The notes beneath the pieces were generated by a model. It was not told where the DNA came from. It searched no databases and saw only the letters and a program-made list of their open reading frames with translations. Positions 19,033 to 30,250 of a stretch of 64,000 nt of DNA are shown here, in pieces. The position numbers and the translations under genes are program-made. Where the stretch lies: positions 124,001 through 188,000 of the forward strand of contig NZ_VTUC01000004.1 of assembly GCF_008364555.1 (NCBI RefSeq), written 5' to 3'. The first letter of the stretch is position 1. The number at the start of each line of letters is the position of its first letter. The stretch is from Enterobacter vonholyi. Lineage in GTDB: Bacteria > Pseudomonadota > Gammaproteobacteria > Enterobacterales > Enterobacteriaceae.

Positions 19033-19061
19033 TTAATGGATATATTCTCCTCAGATATAAT
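19033..19061 (+). promoter_or_regulatory. Candidate promoter of the pilus operon
   Basis: -10 TATAAT at 19056-19061 with a poor -35 TTAATG 17 bases upstream. The CRP site would be centred near -45, close to a class II activating position. The leader would be about 210 nt. Confidence 0.4.
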
Positions 19062-19278
19062 AAAATTGCTGGCTGTTTTAATTTAACTCTCTGTTATTTA
19101 TGTGAAAATTTAGTCAATAAGACATATGGCTTATGCGTTGCGGGGCAGGTGGTCGAAGCGATATCCGTAAACTAAATTCTCAATAACCCCCTCAGAGGAA
19201 CATTAAGCGGGGCTAACATCTTGAACGACAAAAATAAAACGTGGCAAGGGAACGGAGACGTCTTCTGGAGGGTGGTAA

Positions 19279-19851
19279 ATGAAAAGAAAACTCCTTTTGA
19301 TCTGCGCAGGCACTTTACTGACTGCGACAACGGTCCATCAGGCGCTGGCCGTTACCAGCAGCGGCACCATCGGGGCGACGCTGACGCTCACGAATGGTTG
19401 TCTGATAAACGGATCGCCCACGCAAAACGGCATTAACTTCGGGACACTGGATTTCGGCACCCATCCCGCAACGTTTTCCACTCTGACCACGCAGCTAACC
19501 GGCGCCAGCGGCGGAAACACCTTCACCATTCAATGTACAACCGCCAGCTATACGGTGGCGATCACCGGCAACACCAACTCTACCGCCCCCGGCACCGTTG
19601 TCGGCACTCCGGGAACACCTGCGCGCTATCTGGTTAACACCGCCAACACGGCTCAGGGTGTGGCATACAGCCTGTACAGCGACAGCGGGTTTAACAGCGT
19701 GATTGCCAATAATGCCGCGCTGCCCATCGCCTCAACGGCCGGAGGGGTGGACAGTTACACCCTCTACGGACGGATTACCGGCGGCGGTAACAGCGTGACG
19801 GTCGTCCCGGGCACCTACACCGACACGATAAACGTCAGCGTCACTTATTAG
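19279..19851 (+). CDS. Csu-type fimbrial major subunit, spore coat U domain
   Basis: 190 residues with a signal peptide MKRKLLLICAGTLLTATTVH cut after ALA. The mature part is one spore coat U (SCPU) domain: NGCLI near residue 40, FGTLDFGTHP near 55, and the ending GTYTDTINVSVTY with alternating strand residues needed for donor-strand exchange. Such proteins are the shaft pilins of archaic (sigma) chaperone-usher pili, like Acinetobacter CsuA/B. It is Gly/Thr/Asn-rich. First gene of the operon; GGAGGG lies 6 bases before the ATG. Confidence 0.85.
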   Translation: MKRKLLLICAGTLLTATTVHQALAVTSSGTIGATLTLTNGCLINGSPTQNGINFGTLDFGTHPATFSTLTTQLTGASGGNTFTIQCTTASYTVAITGNTNSTAPGTVVGTPGTPARYLVNTANTAQGVAYSLYSDSGFNSVIANNAALPIASTAGGVDSYTLYGRITGGGNSVTVVPGTYTDTINVSVTY

Positions 19852-19863
19852 TCCTGCACCGCC

Positions 19864-20412
19864 ATGAAGGCAACTCTTACTGGTCTGCGCAATCTCGCAG
19901 AGGGAATCGTGCAGCCTTTTTTCGCGCTGATCGCCGGATTGCTCATGATGCCCGCAGCGGATGCGGTGACATCCCAGTCCTTTAAGGTCAGCGCGACGAT
20001 TGTTCCAGGGTGCGCGGTGGCCACCGGTAGCGGAGGGCTTCTCGGTATGCTGGATTTTGGCAGCCATAACGGCGTCGAGAGCGCGCCGGTCAGCACCAGC
20101 TTTGTGCCAAACGGGGCGTTGTCTATCGCCTGTACGCCGGGCGTGTCGCTGAGCATGAGCATTAATGGCGGGCAGAATTATTCATCCGTTCGCCGCATGA
20201 AGCGGTCCGGTGGAACAGAGCTGGTGCCATACCGGCTCTACAGCAGCAGCTCGCTGGCCGCAAACAGTGAAATTGGCGTCAACCAGGCGATACCGGTGAC
20301 CTATACCAACAGCAATAACATCGCGCTACCGCTTTTTGGCGTAGCGCTACTGACCGGGTTTAGCCCGGCGGGAACCTATTCCGATCAGCTCACCGTGACC
20401 TTGTCATGGTAA
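19864..20412 (+). CDS. Csu-type fimbrial minor subunit, spore coat U domain
   Basis: 182 residues. An unusually long N-terminal stretch before the hydrophobic core (FFALIAGLLMMPAADA) suggests cleavage after about residue 34. SCPU features: VPGCAV, LLGMLDFGSHNG, ALSIACTPGVSLSMSINGG and ending GTYSDQLTVTLSW. Likely an adapter or minor pilin (CsuA or CsuB counterpart). Twelve bases after the first subunit. Acinetobacter operons have three small subunits; only two occur here. The start was chosen as the only ATG giving a signal peptide; its ribosome site is weak. Confidence 0.8.
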   Translation: MKATLTGLRNLAEGIVQPFFALIAGLLMMPAADAVTSQSFKVSATIVPGCAVATGSGGLLGMLDFGSHNGVESAPVSTSFVPNGALSIACTPGVSLSMSINGGQNYSSVRRMKRSGGTELVPYRLYSSSSLAANSEIGVNQAIPVTYTNSNNIALPLFGVALLTGFSPAGTYSDQLTVTLSW

Positions 20413-20428
20413 TAAAGGGAGAGTGTTG

Positions 20429-21184
20429 ATGAAGCCATTTTTCAGACCCGTTTGTCTGGCGGGCGCGTTGGGAATGGCGGTTGCCGGCCAGGCGCAGGCG
20501 GCAGCCACCATTCTGCTCTGGCCTATCGACCCGTGGCTTGCTGCGGACGCCAACGCCACTGAACTGTGGATCCAGAACCAGGGAAACAGCGCCACGACGA
20601 TGCAGGTCCGCATCGTGCGCTGGAAGCAGGAGGACGGACACGAGCGATATACCTCGCAGCAGGACGTGGTCGCCAGCCCGCCCATCGTCACGATTGGCAC
20701 AGGCAGCAAGCAGCTTATTCGCCTTATCAAACAGGCTGCGGTTCCCGCGGGCGTCGAACAGGCTTACCGCATTATCGTGGATGAAATCCCCCAGCCTGAT
20801 GCAAAAGCCGAACCTGCCATCGGCCTCAAATTGCAGATGCGTTACTCCATCCCTCTGTTCGTGTATGGACAGGGGATCCGAACCATGAAAGAGGGCGCGC
20901 ATCACGCGCTGGCGGAAACCCAAAACCTGAGCTGGCGTGTGACGCGCGCGGAGGGGCAGCCTGTGCTGGAGGTCAGAAATCGGGGGGATGTCCATGTCAG
21001 GCTGAGCCAGGTGACGCTGGAGCAGGGAGGGCAGAAACGCACGGTAGCGGAAGGACTACTGGGTTACGTCCTCCCGGGCAGCAGCCGCAGCTGGCCCATA
21101 CCCGCTGGCGTTCGTCAGCCAGAGCGGATGAGCGCACAGATTAATGCCAGGGACGCACAATGGCAGTCGACGCCCGTCAACTGA
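20429..21184 (+). CDS. Csu-type periplasmic pilus chaperone
   Basis: 251 residues from ATG 20429 (GGGAG 7 bases before; an upstream in-frame GTG at 20423 is too close). A signal peptide ends at QAQA; the mature protein starts AATILLWPIDPWL, typical of archaic PapD-like chaperones. The N-terminal domain contains the alternating LIRLIKQA strand that donates to subunits. Role: folding and delivery of SCPU subunits to the usher in the periplasm. It overlaps the usher gene by 25 bases. Confidence 0.87.
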   Translation: MKPFFRPVCLAGALGMAVAGQAQAAATILLWPIDPWLAADANATELWIQNQGNSATTMQVRIVRWKQEDGHERYTSQQDVVASPPIVTIGTGSKQLIRLIKQAAVPAGVEQAYRIIVDEIPQPDAKAEPAIGLKLQMRYSIPLFVYGQGIRTMKEGAHHALAETQNLSWRVTRAEGQPVLEVRNRGDVHVRLSQVTLEQGGQKRTVAEGLLGYVLPGSSRSWPIPAGVRQPERMSAQINARDAQWQSTPVN

Positions 21185-23544
21185 AGCCGGCGATGATGAT
21201 ACTGCTTTGCGTCAGTTCCGCGACCCTGGCCGAGCCCGGCGACGACAGTTTGCCGCCACCTCCCCAGGCGCAGACGATAAATGATGAAGCGGTTTTCCAG
21301 CTTGCCCTCGTGCTGAACCACTACGATACCGGTCTGGTCGTGCCCGTGACGCAGCGTAAAGGCGCTTTCTTTATCTCAAGCGCCGATTTGCTGCGCGCGG
21401 GGCTGCCCCCGGCGCATGTTCCCACCGGAGAGGTGAATCTCTCCTCGCTTGCTCAGGTTCGGGTCGAGTATGACAGCGCCGCGCAGCGCCTGCTGCTGAC
21501 CGTGCCCCGTGACTGGGTGACGGCCCGCGTGACGTCTTTTAGTGGGCAAACGGCGCAGGCCAAACCGCACTTTGGCCGCGGGGCGCTGCTGAATTACGAT
21601 CTCTACACTAACCACACGGAACATATCGGCGGTCAGGCGTCGCTCTGGCATGAGTTCCGCTACTTCAACGAGAACGGCTCGTTTTCCTCCACCGGTTACG
21701 CGCGGGAAAATTTCATCGGTAATGACGGCCAGCAGGAAGGGTATGTCCGCTATGATACGACCCTGCTGTTCACTCACGAAGATGACGCGATGAGCTGGAG
21801 CGTCGGGGACGTGATCAGCGATGCCCTGAGCTGGAGCTCCAGCGTGCGGATGGGGGGCGTAAGCGTAGGGCGGGATTTCTCCCTGCGACCTGACCTGGTG
21901 ACATGGCCGCTGCCCGAGTTCGCAGGGGAAGCCGCGGTACCCACCTCGGTCGATCTTTTTATCAACGGCTATCGCTCCGGTTCGACCCAGCTTCAGCCCG
22001 GCCCCTTCACCCTGACTAATTTACCCTATATCAACGGCGCCGGGGATGCGGTTCTGGTCACAACGGATGCGCTGGGACGCCAGGTCAGCACCACGCTCCC
22101 GTTTTACGTCACCAGTGACTTACTTAAACAAGGGCTGAGCGACGGCGCCGTGACGCTCGGCAGCCTGCGGCGTAATTACGGTATCAAGAATTTTGACTAC
22201 GGCTCGGCGGCAGGCACCGGATCGTATCGCTACGGGGTGACGGACTGGCTAACGCTGGAAGGGCATGCAGAAGGGGCGCAGGAGCTGGCGCTGGGTGGTG
22301 CGGGAACGGTAATAAAACTCGGCCAGTTTGGCGTGGTAAATACCTCTTACTCGCAGAGCCGCATGCGCGGGGATGCGGGCGGGCAAATCAACTGGGGTTA
22401 CCAGTACAGTACCAGCGAATTTAGCGTCGCCACTCAACACACGCGTCGCGACCGCGGCTTTGGCAATCTGGCCCTCTACGACCAGCCGACGGTGTATGAC
22501 GAAAACGATAAGCCCATCGCCAGCTTTAGCCGTAATACGGATCAGTATTCTCTGACCTTCAATCTGGGACGGTATGGAAATATCGGCGCGGCCTGGATTG
22601 GGGTGGAGAGTTTTGACAGTCAAAAAACCGAACTGCTCAATCTCTCCTGGAGCCGCAACCTGTGGGGGGCGAGCAGCATTTACCTGGCCGGCAGCCGGGA
22701 CCAGCAGCGGGGAGACTGGACGGTCGCGCTGTCGCTGCAGGTGCCGCTGGGGGCACGCGACAGCGCTGCCGTCACCGTTGAAAATACCCCGGATGCCGGC
22801 AGTACCCAGCGCATTAACTACAACCACTCTATGCCTTCTGACGGCGGTTTCAGCTGGAACATGGCCTGGGCCAACCAGTCAAGATCCAGCGATTATCAAC
22901 AGGCTACGCTGGGCTGGCGCAATAACAACATAGAGCTGCAGGGCGGCGGCTATGGCGAAAGGGACACCATGACATGGTGGGGCGAGGCAATGGGCGCAAT
23001 TGTGCTGATGGACGGCGAGCTGTTTGCGGCGAATAAGATCAACGATGCATTTGTGGTTATCAGTACCGACGGCCATCCGGACGTGCCCGTCAGCTATGAG
23101 AACCAGCCCGTCGGTAAAACCAATAATAACGGCTACCTGCTGATCAGCGGGGTGTCGGCGTATTATCCGGCAAGCTACCGGATTGATACCCTGAATCTGC
23201 CGGCGGATACCCGTTTGAAAGAGACCGAACGGCGGATCGCGATCCGCCGTCACAGCGGCTATCTGGTCGATTTCCCGATGGAGCAGGAGCGGGTGGCAAG
23301 CGTCATTCTGCATGATGCGCGCGGCCAGGCGCTGCCGGTGGGAAGCCAGGTCCGACGCGTCTCGCGCAGCAATGCGGTGGTGGGGTATGACGGCATCGCA
23401 TGGCTGGAAAATCTCAGCGATGTGAACCCGCTCGAGGTGATTGCACCTGACGGTAAACGCTGCAAGGCCACTCTGACCGTGGGGGCCAATCCGGAGCACA
23501 AGCTAAAAACCTACGGGCCGCTGATTTGTCGGGAGGAGCCATGA
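21160..23544 (+). CDS. Csu-type outer membrane usher
   Basis: 794 residues, PapC/FimD-superfamily usher of the archaic type. A signal peptide (about 1-24) is followed by an N-terminal domain (FQLALVLNHYDTGLVVPV), a beta-barrel rich in aromatic and glycine strands, a plug region (VPTSVDLFINGYRSGSTQLQ near 260), and C-terminal domains (VGKTNNNGYLLISGV; GSQVRR) ending KTYGPLIC. It secretes and assembles the pilus. It overlaps both neighbours, indicating tight translational coupling. Confidence 0.9.
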   Translation: MAVDARQLKPAMMILLCVSSATLAEPGDDSLPPPPQAQTINDEAVFQLALVLNHYDTGLVVPVTQRKGAFFISSADLLRAGLPPAHVPTGEVNLSSLAQVRVEYDSAAQRLLLTVPRDWVTARVTSFSGQTAQAKPHFGRGALLNYDLYTNHTEHIGGQASLWHEFRYFNENGSFSSTGYARENFIGNDGQQEGYVRYDTTLLFTHEDDAMSWSVGDVISDALSWSSSVRMGGVSVGRDFSLRPDLVTWPLPEFAGEAAVPTSVDLFINGYRSGSTQLQPGPFTLTNLPYINGAGDAVLVTTDALGRQVSTTLPFYVTSDLLKQGLSDGAVTLGSLRRNYGIKNFDYGSAAGTGSYRYGVTDWLTLEGHAEGAQELALGGAGTVIKLGQFGVVNTSYSQSRMRGDAGGQINWGYQYSTSEFSVATQHTRRDRGFGNLALYDQPTVYDENDKPIASFSRNTDQYSLTFNLGRYGNIGAAWIGVESFDSQKTELLNLSWSRNLWGASSIYLAGSRDQQRGDWTVALSLQVPLGARDSAAVTVENTPDAGSTQRINYNHSMPSDGGFSWNMAWANQSRSSDYQQATLGWRNNNIELQGGGYGERDTMTWWGEAMGAIVLMDGELFAANKINDAFVVISTDGHPDVPVSYENQPVGKTNNNGYLLISGVSAYYPASYRIDTLNLPADTRLKETERRIAIRRHSGYLVDFPMEQERVASVILHDARGQALPVGSQVRRVSRSNAVVGYDGIAWLENLSDVNPLEVIAPDGKRCKATLTVGANPEHKLKTYGPLICREEP

Positions 23545-24503
23545 CGCGCCTGCTGCTGTTGATCCTGCTGCTTTTTTCCGGCGGCGGCTGGGCGGCGTGT
23601 ACCGTCAGTACGGTTAATGCGTCGTTTGGCAGCGTCACTTCGTTCGCGCTCAGCGGAACCGGGGAAGTTCAAACCACCGGCACGCTGGTGGTGGCCTGTG
23701 ATGCCGTATTGAATCTGCTGACCAGCGACTCGGTAACGCTGACCTACACCGCGGCATCGGTTTCGGGCAACAGTCGGGCCACCATGAAACGCACGGATAA
23801 TGCGGCCATCACGGACGTGATCCCCACCCGGCTGTGCGGGCTATCGGGGTGCGCGAGCAGCAGCGAGATACAGATAAGTAAATCGTATACCTGGAGCGGG
23901 AATACCTTGCTGGGGTTACTGGGGTCAAAGCAGTACAACATTCCACTTTATTTCCGCACCGTCGCCGGGCAAAACGTGACTGCCGGGCCATATCAGGTGC
24001 AGTTAACCTTCAGCGTTAACTACAGCGTCTGCTCCGTGGGCGCGCTCGGCCTTTGCTCAATCAATCAGACGGGTACCGCGACAACCACCATCCTGTTAGA
24101 TATGACCGTCACCAACGACTGCAGCGCCATGACCACGCCGGACGTCAACTTCAACAGCGCGCCGCTGGTGCAAAGTTTCCCTACCGTCTCGCAGGCGATT
24201 GCCGTCACCTGTACCAAAGGCAGTACGTATACCATCGGCATTAATAACGGTGCCAACGCGCTGAACAACGTGCGGCGCATGGTGAGCGGCAGTAACGCCA
24301 TGAGCTACGACATCTATAAGGAAGCCACCGGTAACCGCTGGGGCGGCAGCGGCAGCGAGCGCTGGTCCAGCGCGACGTCGTCGCAGGTAAGTGCCGACGG
24401 TTTACTGCGCACCTACAACTACACCGCGAAAGTCCTGACCAGTCAGGCCATGCCTCCTGCCGGAACCTACACCGACACGCTTATTGTCGACGTGGCGTTT
24501 TAA
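23541..24503 (+). CDS. Csu-type two-domain tip adhesin
   Basis: 320 residues from ATG 23541, preceded by GGGAGGAG and overlapping the usher stop (ATGA). A hydrophobic signal peptide (MTRLLLLILLLFSGGGWA) precedes two SCPU domains, about 20-170 and 185-320. The second ends GTYTDTLIVDVAF. In Acinetobacter the two-domain CsuE is the pilus-tip adhesin that binds hydrophobic surfaces. By position and architecture this is its counterpart. Last gene of the operon, ending only 27 bases before the tar promoter, with no clear terminator between. Confidence 0.83.
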   Translation: MTRLLLLILLLFSGGGWAACTVSTVNASFGSVTSFALSGTGEVQTTGTLVVACDAVLNLLTSDSVTLTYTAASVSGNSRATMKRTDNAAITDVIPTRLCGLSGCASSSEIQISKSYTWSGNTLLGLLGSKQYNIPLYFRTVAGQNVTAGPYQVQLTFSVNYSVCSVGALGLCSINQTGTATTTILLDMTVTNDCSAMTTPDVNFNSAPLVQSFPTVSQAIAVTCTKGSTYTIGINNGANALNNVRRMVSGSNAMSYDIYKEATGNRWGGSGSERWSSATSSQVSADGLLRTYNYTAKVLTSQAMPPAGTYTDTLIVDVAF

Positions 24504-24529
24504 CCCCGCGCTTTTCCCTTTCGCAAATG

Positions 24530-24556
24530 TAAAGTTCCTGTGGGCTGTGCCGATAA
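24530..24556 (+). promoter_or_regulatory. Sigma-28 (FliA) promoter of tar
   Basis: TAAAGTT at 24530 and GCCGATAA at 24549-24556 give a perfect TAAA-N15-GCCGATAA class 3 flagellar promoter, 31 bases before tar. Confidence 0.95.
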
Positions 24557-24587
24557 CACCGTTAATAAATCTATGAGAAGGTGTTGT

Positions 24588-26255
24588 ATGTTGAACCGTA
24601 TCCGCGTTGTCACAATGCTCATGATGGTGCTGGTCATTTTCGCACTTCTTCAGCTCATCTCCGGCGGGCTTTTTTTCTCGTCATTAAAACAGAACCAGGA
24701 CAGTTTCGCGGCCTCGAACGATCTCCGCCTGCAGCAGAGTGAACTCACGTCGACGTGGGATCTAATGCTGCAAACGCGTATCAACCTGAGCCGCTCGTCC
24801 GCGCGCATGATGATGGACCCTAACAATCAGCAGAGCAGCGCGAAAACCGATCTGTTGAAAAATGCCCGTGCCACCCTCGCTGACGCCGCGAAACATTACG
24901 ACGCCTTCAAAAAGATCGCCCCGCAGCCTGCTATGGAGCAGGTGAGCCAGAATATCGATGAAAAATACAATGCCTACCATACCGGTCTGACAGAGCTCAT
25001 TCAGTTCCTGGAGAGCGGAAATATGGACGCCTATTTCGCGCAGCCGACGCAGGGGATGCAAAACGCACTCGGCGCGGCGCTGGGGGAATACGCGAAGGCC
25101 AGTGGCGATCTCTATCACTCGGCCTTTACGGCAAGTCAGAATGACTACCGCTTTGCGAAATGGCAGATGGCCGTAATGGCGCTGGCGCTGGTCATCGTGC
25201 TGGTCGCGGTCTGGTACGGCATTCGCCATATCCTGCTGAATCCTCTTGGGCGCGTCATTGCCCACATTCGTGAAATTGCCGGAGGCGATCTGACTAAAAC
25301 GCTGACCGTTTCCGGGCGCAATGAGATCACCGAGCTGGCAAACAGCGTTGACCATATGCAGCGTTCGTTAATCGAAACCGTCGCCAACGTGCGTAACGGG
25401 TCGGAGGCTATCTATACCGGCACCAGCGAAATTGCGATGGGGAATAACGATCTCTCATCCCGTACCGAACAGCAGGCTTCCGCCCTGGAAGAGACGGCCG
25501 CCAGCATGGAGCAGCTCACCGCGACCGTGAAGCAGAACGCCGATAACGCTCGCCAGGCGTCTCAGCTGGCAGAAAGCGCCTCCGAGACGGCGCAGCGCGG
25601 CGGACGCGTGGTGGATGGCGTGGTTAAAACCATGCACGAAATCGCCGACAGCTCGAAGAAAATCGCCGACATCATCAGCGTCATCGACGGCATTGCTTTC
25701 CAGACCAACATTCTGGCGCTGAACGCCGCCGTGGAAGCGGCGCGAGCGGGCGAACAGGGACGCGGTTTTGCCGTGGTGGCCGGGGAAGTGCGCAACCTGG
25801 CAAGCCGCAGCGCCAACGCGGCAAAAGAGATCAAGTCGCTGATTGAAGACTCTGTCTCCCGCGTGGATACCGGCTCCGTGCTGGTGGAAAGCGCCGGGGA
25901 GACCATGAATGACATCGTGAATGCCGTTACCCGCGTGACGGACATCATGGGGGAAATCGCCTCTGCGTCTGATGAGCAGAGTCGTGGTATCGACCAGGTT
26001 GCCCTGGCGGTATCGGAAATGGATCGCGTGACACAGCAAAACGCCGCGCTGGTGCAGGAGTCCGCTGCGGCGGCCGCTGCCCTGGAAGACCAGGCGAGCC
26101 GTCTGAAGATGGCCGTCTCGGCGTTTCGTCTCGCTTCACTCGCTGGAAACACGGTCACTCCGCAGGCGACGTACCGCGCGCCAGCCGCTGAACCGGCTGC
26201 ACTCCGTACGCGTACCGCGACGACCGGACAAGATGAAAACTGGGAAACATTTTGA
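24588..26255 (+). CDS. tar: Methyl-accepting chemotaxis protein Tar (aspartate receptor)
   Basis: 555 residues from ATG 24588 (GAGAAGG upstream). Two membrane helices (about 7-30 and 190-212) bracket a periplasmic four-helix ligand domain. The aspartate-binding arginines R64, R69 and R73 are present, and [10 protein letters not shown] matches the Tar region with Y149/T154. HAMP, methylation helices and the conserved hairpin tip ([24 protein letters not shown]) follow. It ends in the NWETF pentapeptide that recruits CheR and CheB. In E. coli Tar senses aspartate, maltose (through MalE) and repellent metals. Confidence 0.93.
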   Translation: MLNRIRVVTMLMMVLVIFALLQLISGGLFFSSLKQNQDSFAASNDLRLQQSELTSTWDLMLQTRINLSRSSARMMMDPNNQQSSAKTDLLKNARATLADAAKHYDAFKKIAPQPAMEQVSQNIDEKYNAYHTGLTELIQFLESGNMDAYFAQPTQGMQNALGAALGEYAKASGDLYHSAFTASQNDYRFAKWQMAVMALALVIVLVAVWYGIRHILLNPLGRVIAHIREIAGGDLTKTLTVSGRNEITELANSVDHMQRSLIETVANVRNGSEAIYTGTSEIAMGNNDLSSRTEQQASALEETAASMEQLTATVKQNADNARQASQLAESASETAQRGGRVVDGVVKTMHEIADSSKKIADIISVIDGIAFQTNILALNAAVEAARAGEQGRGFAVVAGEVRNLASRSANAAKEIKSLIEDSVSRVDTGSVLVESAGETMNDIVNAVTRVTDIMGEIASASDEQSRGIDQVALAVSEMDRVTQQNAALVQESAAAAAALEDQASRLKMAVSAFRLASLAGNTVTPQATYRAPAAEPAALRTRTATTGQDENWETF

Positions 26256-26299
26256 CTGACAATTAAACCGCGGCTGCTTGCCGCTTGATGGGAGCGTGG

Positions 26300-27901
26300 A
26301 TGTTAAATCGTATTCGTATCTCGACCACACTGTTTTTGATTCTGATCCTTTGCGGTGTGTTGCAGGTTGGCAGTAACGGGTTGTCTTTTTGGGCGTTTCG
26401 CGATGGCTATCAGAATTTGCAGGAAGTTGAGGCGAGTAATCAGCAGCGCTCCGCACTGGCACAAACGCGTGCCGTGCTGTTGCAGGCAAGCACTGCGCTG
26501 AACAAGGCGGGAACCTTAACCGCGCTGAGCTATCCACCGGATGACATTAAAGCGCTGATGGCAACCGCGCGCGACAGCCTGAAACAGGCTGACGCACAGT
26601 TTAAAGCCTTTACGGCGCAGGCCGCCGACAGCGAGAAAGAGAAAGCGCTGAAGGCCGCCATGAAGACGAACTTTGAGCAGTGGTACAGCGATCTGGACCA
26701 CCAGGCGACGTGGCTTGAGAACAACCAGCTGTCGGACTTTATGACCGCACCGGTCCAGGCGTCTCAGGCAGCGTTTGACGGCAGCTTCAACGCCTGGCAG
26801 CAGGATATTAACCAGTCTGTACAGCGTGCCGGTGACCAGAGCCGTCAAAGCTATCACATGTCGGGCGTCATCTTCGGCGTGATGGTGATTCTGGCAGGGT
26901 TGCTGACCGGTGGGGCGCTGCTCTGGTCGCGCAGAATGATTGTGCAGCCGCTGGCGATCGTCAGCAGCCATTTCGACAGTATTGCAAAAGGCGACCTGGC
27001 GCGTCCGGTGGCGGTGTTCGGCAAAAACGAAATTTCGGCGATTTTTGCCAGCCTGAAGGCGATGCAGGGATCGCTGCGGGAAACGGTGAGCGACGTGCGG
27101 CAGGGCAGCTATGCCATGCACACCGGGATCTCAGAGATTGCTGCGGGTAACAACGATCTCTCATCCCGCACAGAGCAGCAGGCGGCCTCGCTGGCGCAGA
27201 CGGCGGCCAGCATGGAGCAGCTGACGGCGACGGTAAGCCAGAACGCCGATAACGCGCGTCAGGCGTCTGACCTGTCAAAACAGGCGGCGATGACGGCGAA
27301 GAAAGGCGGTGACCAGGCGTCCCATGTCGCCAGCACCATGCAGGAGATTGCCACCAGCTCGCAGAAAATTGGTGACATCATCAGCGTGATTGACGGTATC
27401 GCGTTCCAGACCAACATTCTGGCGCTGAATGCCGCTGTGGAAGCGGCGCGAGCCGGGGAGCAGGGGCGCGGGTTTGCGGTGGTGGCGGGGGAAGTACGTA
27501 ACCTGGCGAGCCGCAGCGCCAACGCGGCGAAAGAAATCAAGGTCCTGATCGAAGAGTCGGTCTCGCGCGTTCAGCAGGGCTCAACGCTTGTGGATACGGC
27601 GGCGAAAACCATGCACGAGATCGTCACCTCCGTGACGCGGGTTAACGACATTATGGGCGAAATTGCCTCGGCGTCGGATGAACAGCGTCGCGGCATTGAG
27701 CAGGTTGCCCAGGCGGTCAGCCAGATGGATCAGGTGACGCAACAGAACGCCTCGTTAGTTGAGGAAGCGGCAGCGGCAACCGATCAGCTGGCCAGCCAGG
27801 CGGATCGTCTTACCGGACTGGTCGCGGTATTTAATGTGAAAGAGCACGTTGAAGCAGTAACAGAAGTCGGGCGGTCGCAGGCCGTGCCAGTTGTATCCTG
27901 A
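26300..27901 (+). CDS. tap: Methyl-accepting chemotaxis protein Tap (dipeptide receptor)
   Basis: 533 residues from ATG 26300, the exact length of E. coli Tap; GGGAG precedes. Start [19 protein letters not shown] matches Tap. Structure: periplasmic domain between two membrane helices, HAMP, coiled-coil with signalling tip identical to Tar. It ends PVVS without NWETF, so it is a low-abundance receptor that needs high-abundance ones for methylation. In E. coli Tap senses dipeptides through DppA and pyrimidines. 44 bases after tar. Confidence 0.94.
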   Translation: MLNRIRISTTLFLILILCGVLQVGSNGLSFWAFRDGYQNLQEVEASNQQRSALAQTRAVLLQASTALNKAGTLTALSYPPDDIKALMATARDSLKQADAQFKAFTAQAADSEKEKALKAAMKTNFEQWYSDLDHQATWLENNQLSDFMTAPVQASQAAFDGSFNAWQQDINQSVQRAGDQSRQSYHMSGVIFGVMVILAGLLTGGALLWSRRMIVQPLAIVSSHFDSIAKGDLARPVAVFGKNEISAIFASLKAMQGSLRETVSDVRQGSYAMHTGISEIAAGNNDLSSRTEQQAASLAQTAASMEQLTATVSQNADNARQASDLSKQAAMTAKKGGDQASHVASTMQEIATSSQKIGDIISVIDGIAFQTNILALNAAVEAARAGEQGRGFAVVAGEVRNLASRSANAAKEIKVLIEESVSRVQQGSTLVDTAAKTMHEIVTSVTRVNDIMGEIASASDEQRRGIEQVAQAVSQMDQVTQQNASLVEEAAAATDQLASQADRLTGLVAVFNVKEHVEAVTEVGRSQAVPVVS

Positions 27902-27920
27902 ATGTAATTAAGAAGGCGCT

Positions 27921-28783
27921 ATGACATCACCAATGCCCCCTGGGCAAACGTCATTATTGTTGCAGATGACACAGCGCCTCGCGCTGTCCGACGCGCATTT
28001 TCGTCGGATATGTCAGTTAATCTACCAGCGTGCGGGGATCGTGCTTGCGGATCATAAGCGGGACATGGTCTACAACCGTCTGGTGCGGCGCTTGCGTACG
28101 CTGGGACTGGATGATTTTGGCCGCTATCTGAGCATGCTCGAGGCGAACCAGAACAGCGCCGAGTGGCAGGCTTTTATTAACTCGTTAACCACCAACCTGA
28201 CGGCGTTTTTCCGTGAAGCTCACCACTTCCCGGTTCTGGCCGAGCATGCGCGCCGTCGCACCGGGGAGTATCGCGTCTGGAGTGCGGCCGCCTCGACGGG
28301 TGAAGAGCCGTACTCGCTGGCGATCACCCTTGCCGATACGCTGGGAATGACGCCGGGACGCTGGAAGGTCTACGCCAGCGATATCGATACTGAAGTGCTG
28401 GAGAAGGCGCGTAACGGCGTTTATCGCCAGGATGAACTGAAAACGCTGTCGCCGCAGCAGCTGCAGCGTTATTTCATGCGCGGGACGGGCCCGCATGAAG
28501 GCCTGGTGCGCGTACGCCAGGAGCTGGCGAACTGCGTCGAATTCGCGCCCGTTAACCTGCTGGATAAGCAGTACAACGTGCCGGGGCCGTTCGACGCCAT
28601 TTTTTGCCGTAACGTCATGATCTATTTTGATAAAACGACGCAACAGGACATTCTGCGTCGGTTTGTTCCGTTGCTCAAGCCTGACGGTTTACTGTTTGCC
28701 GGGCACTCGGAAAACTTCAGCAACCTCGTGCGTGAGTTTAGCCTGCGTGGGCAAACGGTATATGCGCTGAGTAAGGAAAAAGC

Positions 28784-28787
<4 letters not shown>
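27921..28787 (+). CDS. cheR: Chemotaxis methyltransferase CheR
   Basis: 288 residues, SAM-dependent methylation of receptor glutamates. N-terminal helical domain then Rossmann fold with [14 protein letters not shown] (SAM binding, near 113-126), [12 protein letters not shown] (near 150) and [13 protein letters not shown] (near 229). The beta-subdomain that docks on NWETF is in between. It is two residues longer than E. coli CheR. Its stop overlaps the cheB start (ATGA). Confidence 0.97.
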
Positions 28788-30240
<1,453 letters not shown>

Positions 30241-30250
30241 GGTGATGGAA

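Larger units (their letters stand above)
18850..19278. other. Divergent control region, symporter versus pilus operon
   Basis: 429 bases, AT-rich, with a perfect CRP site at 19015-19030 and a TATAAT at 19056-19061. No gene is credible; a short plus-strand ORF at 19221-19436 is just the pilin region in another frame. Confidence 0.65.

Noticed and set aside
17520-24530. Genomic island with integrase or att sites
   Set aside because: No integrase, transposase, tRNA or direct repeats at the borders were found; base composition looks like the surroundings.
24588-27901. Long near-identical stretches of tar and tap as a repeat or duplication artefact
   Set aside because: The shared signalling domains are expected in these paralogous receptors; periplasmic domains and C-termini differ as in E. 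coli.
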